Origin: an uncultured Collinsella sp.
GTDB lineage: Bacteria > Actinomycetota > Coriobacteriia > Coriobacteriales > Coriobacteriaceae
NCBI GenBank assembly: GCA_934668875.1
Contig: CAKUON010000003.1
Location: forward strand, 62,001-126,000
Length of the DNA: 64,000 nucleotides
Direction: 5' to 3'
In this document: piece by piece, positions 63,290-64,000 of the stretch
How positions within the stretch are numbered: the stretch's first letter is position 1
Layout of the letters: each line of letters starts with the position of its first letter
Made by a program: the position numbers and the translations under genes
The notes under the pieces: generated by a model
What the model saw: only the letters and a program-made list of their open reading frames with translations
What the model was told of the DNA's origin: nothing
Databases searched by the model: none

Positions 63290-64000
<711 letters not shown>

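Overview
The window reads as a chromosomal segment of a high-GC gut actinobacterium of the Coriobacteriia. Collinsella or a close relative is my best guess, from the GC-rich housekeeping genes, the SUF-only Fe-S system, the many cell-wall-binding repeat proteins and the overall style. This is inference from gene content; no rRNA or tRNA is present to settle it.

Layout. (1) 1-5000, all on the minus strand: a DinD-like protein, a fumarate reductase/aspartate oxidase-type flavoprotein, and a GGGtGRT protein paired with a NifU-like Fe-S scaffold. (2) 5100-12600: a REP-associated (Y1) transposase-like gene that seems to have lost its catalytic residues, a complete minus-strand sufC-B-D-S-U operon, the divergent Rrf2/IscR-type regulator, and a HEPN/MNT toxin-antitoxin pair. 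A 39-bp palindromic element lies at both ends of the suf operon. (3) 12700-16600: a sortase-anchored lysozyme-like surface protein and an AAA-ATPase-like protein with a degenerate nuclease tail. (4) 16600-28400: a GC-rich polysaccharide block with six glycosyltransferase genes, two membrane acyltransferases and an ATPase. (5) 28400-33600: a scar region with a precisely bounded IS21-family element (28840-31215, CTAT target duplication) inside the 3' remnant of a glycosyltransferase, and a two-gene operon of a DUF4869 protein and an ATPase with a TOPRIM-like segment. (6) 33600-59000: an AT-richer block that alternates large secreted proteins built of choline-binding-type (W-Y-Y...GAMATGW) repeats with polysaccharide genes. 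(7) 59100-64000: a second giant glycosyltransferase, rfbA, a small AT-rich insertion (DUF6718, a 61-codon ORF plus a GNAT acetyltransferase), and the start of rfbB.

How it fits together. The 41.5-52.2 kb stretch encodes what looks like a full phosphocholine decoration route: LicB-type choline importer, a fused HTH-cytidylyltransferase-choline kinase (LicC plus LicA), and LicD phosphotransferase, next to a flippase and glycosyltransferases. Around it lie at least six secreted proteins with choline-binding-type repeats, carrying a GH25 muramidase, two NlpC/P60-like domains, a C39-like peptidase (frameshifted), an L,D-transpeptidase and a CHAP-like amidase. My reading is that the locus both writes phosphocholine onto a surface glycan and makes the enzymes that dock on it. 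Such a locus is well known in pneumococci but unexpected in an actinobacterium.

Several genes look broken or switchable: an amber codon in the repeat protein at 33586, a one-base loss in a G-run at 41060-41064, and glycosyltransferase fossils around the IS. A 357-bp GC-rich block is almost identical in two neighbouring repeat proteins, which points to recent gene conversion.
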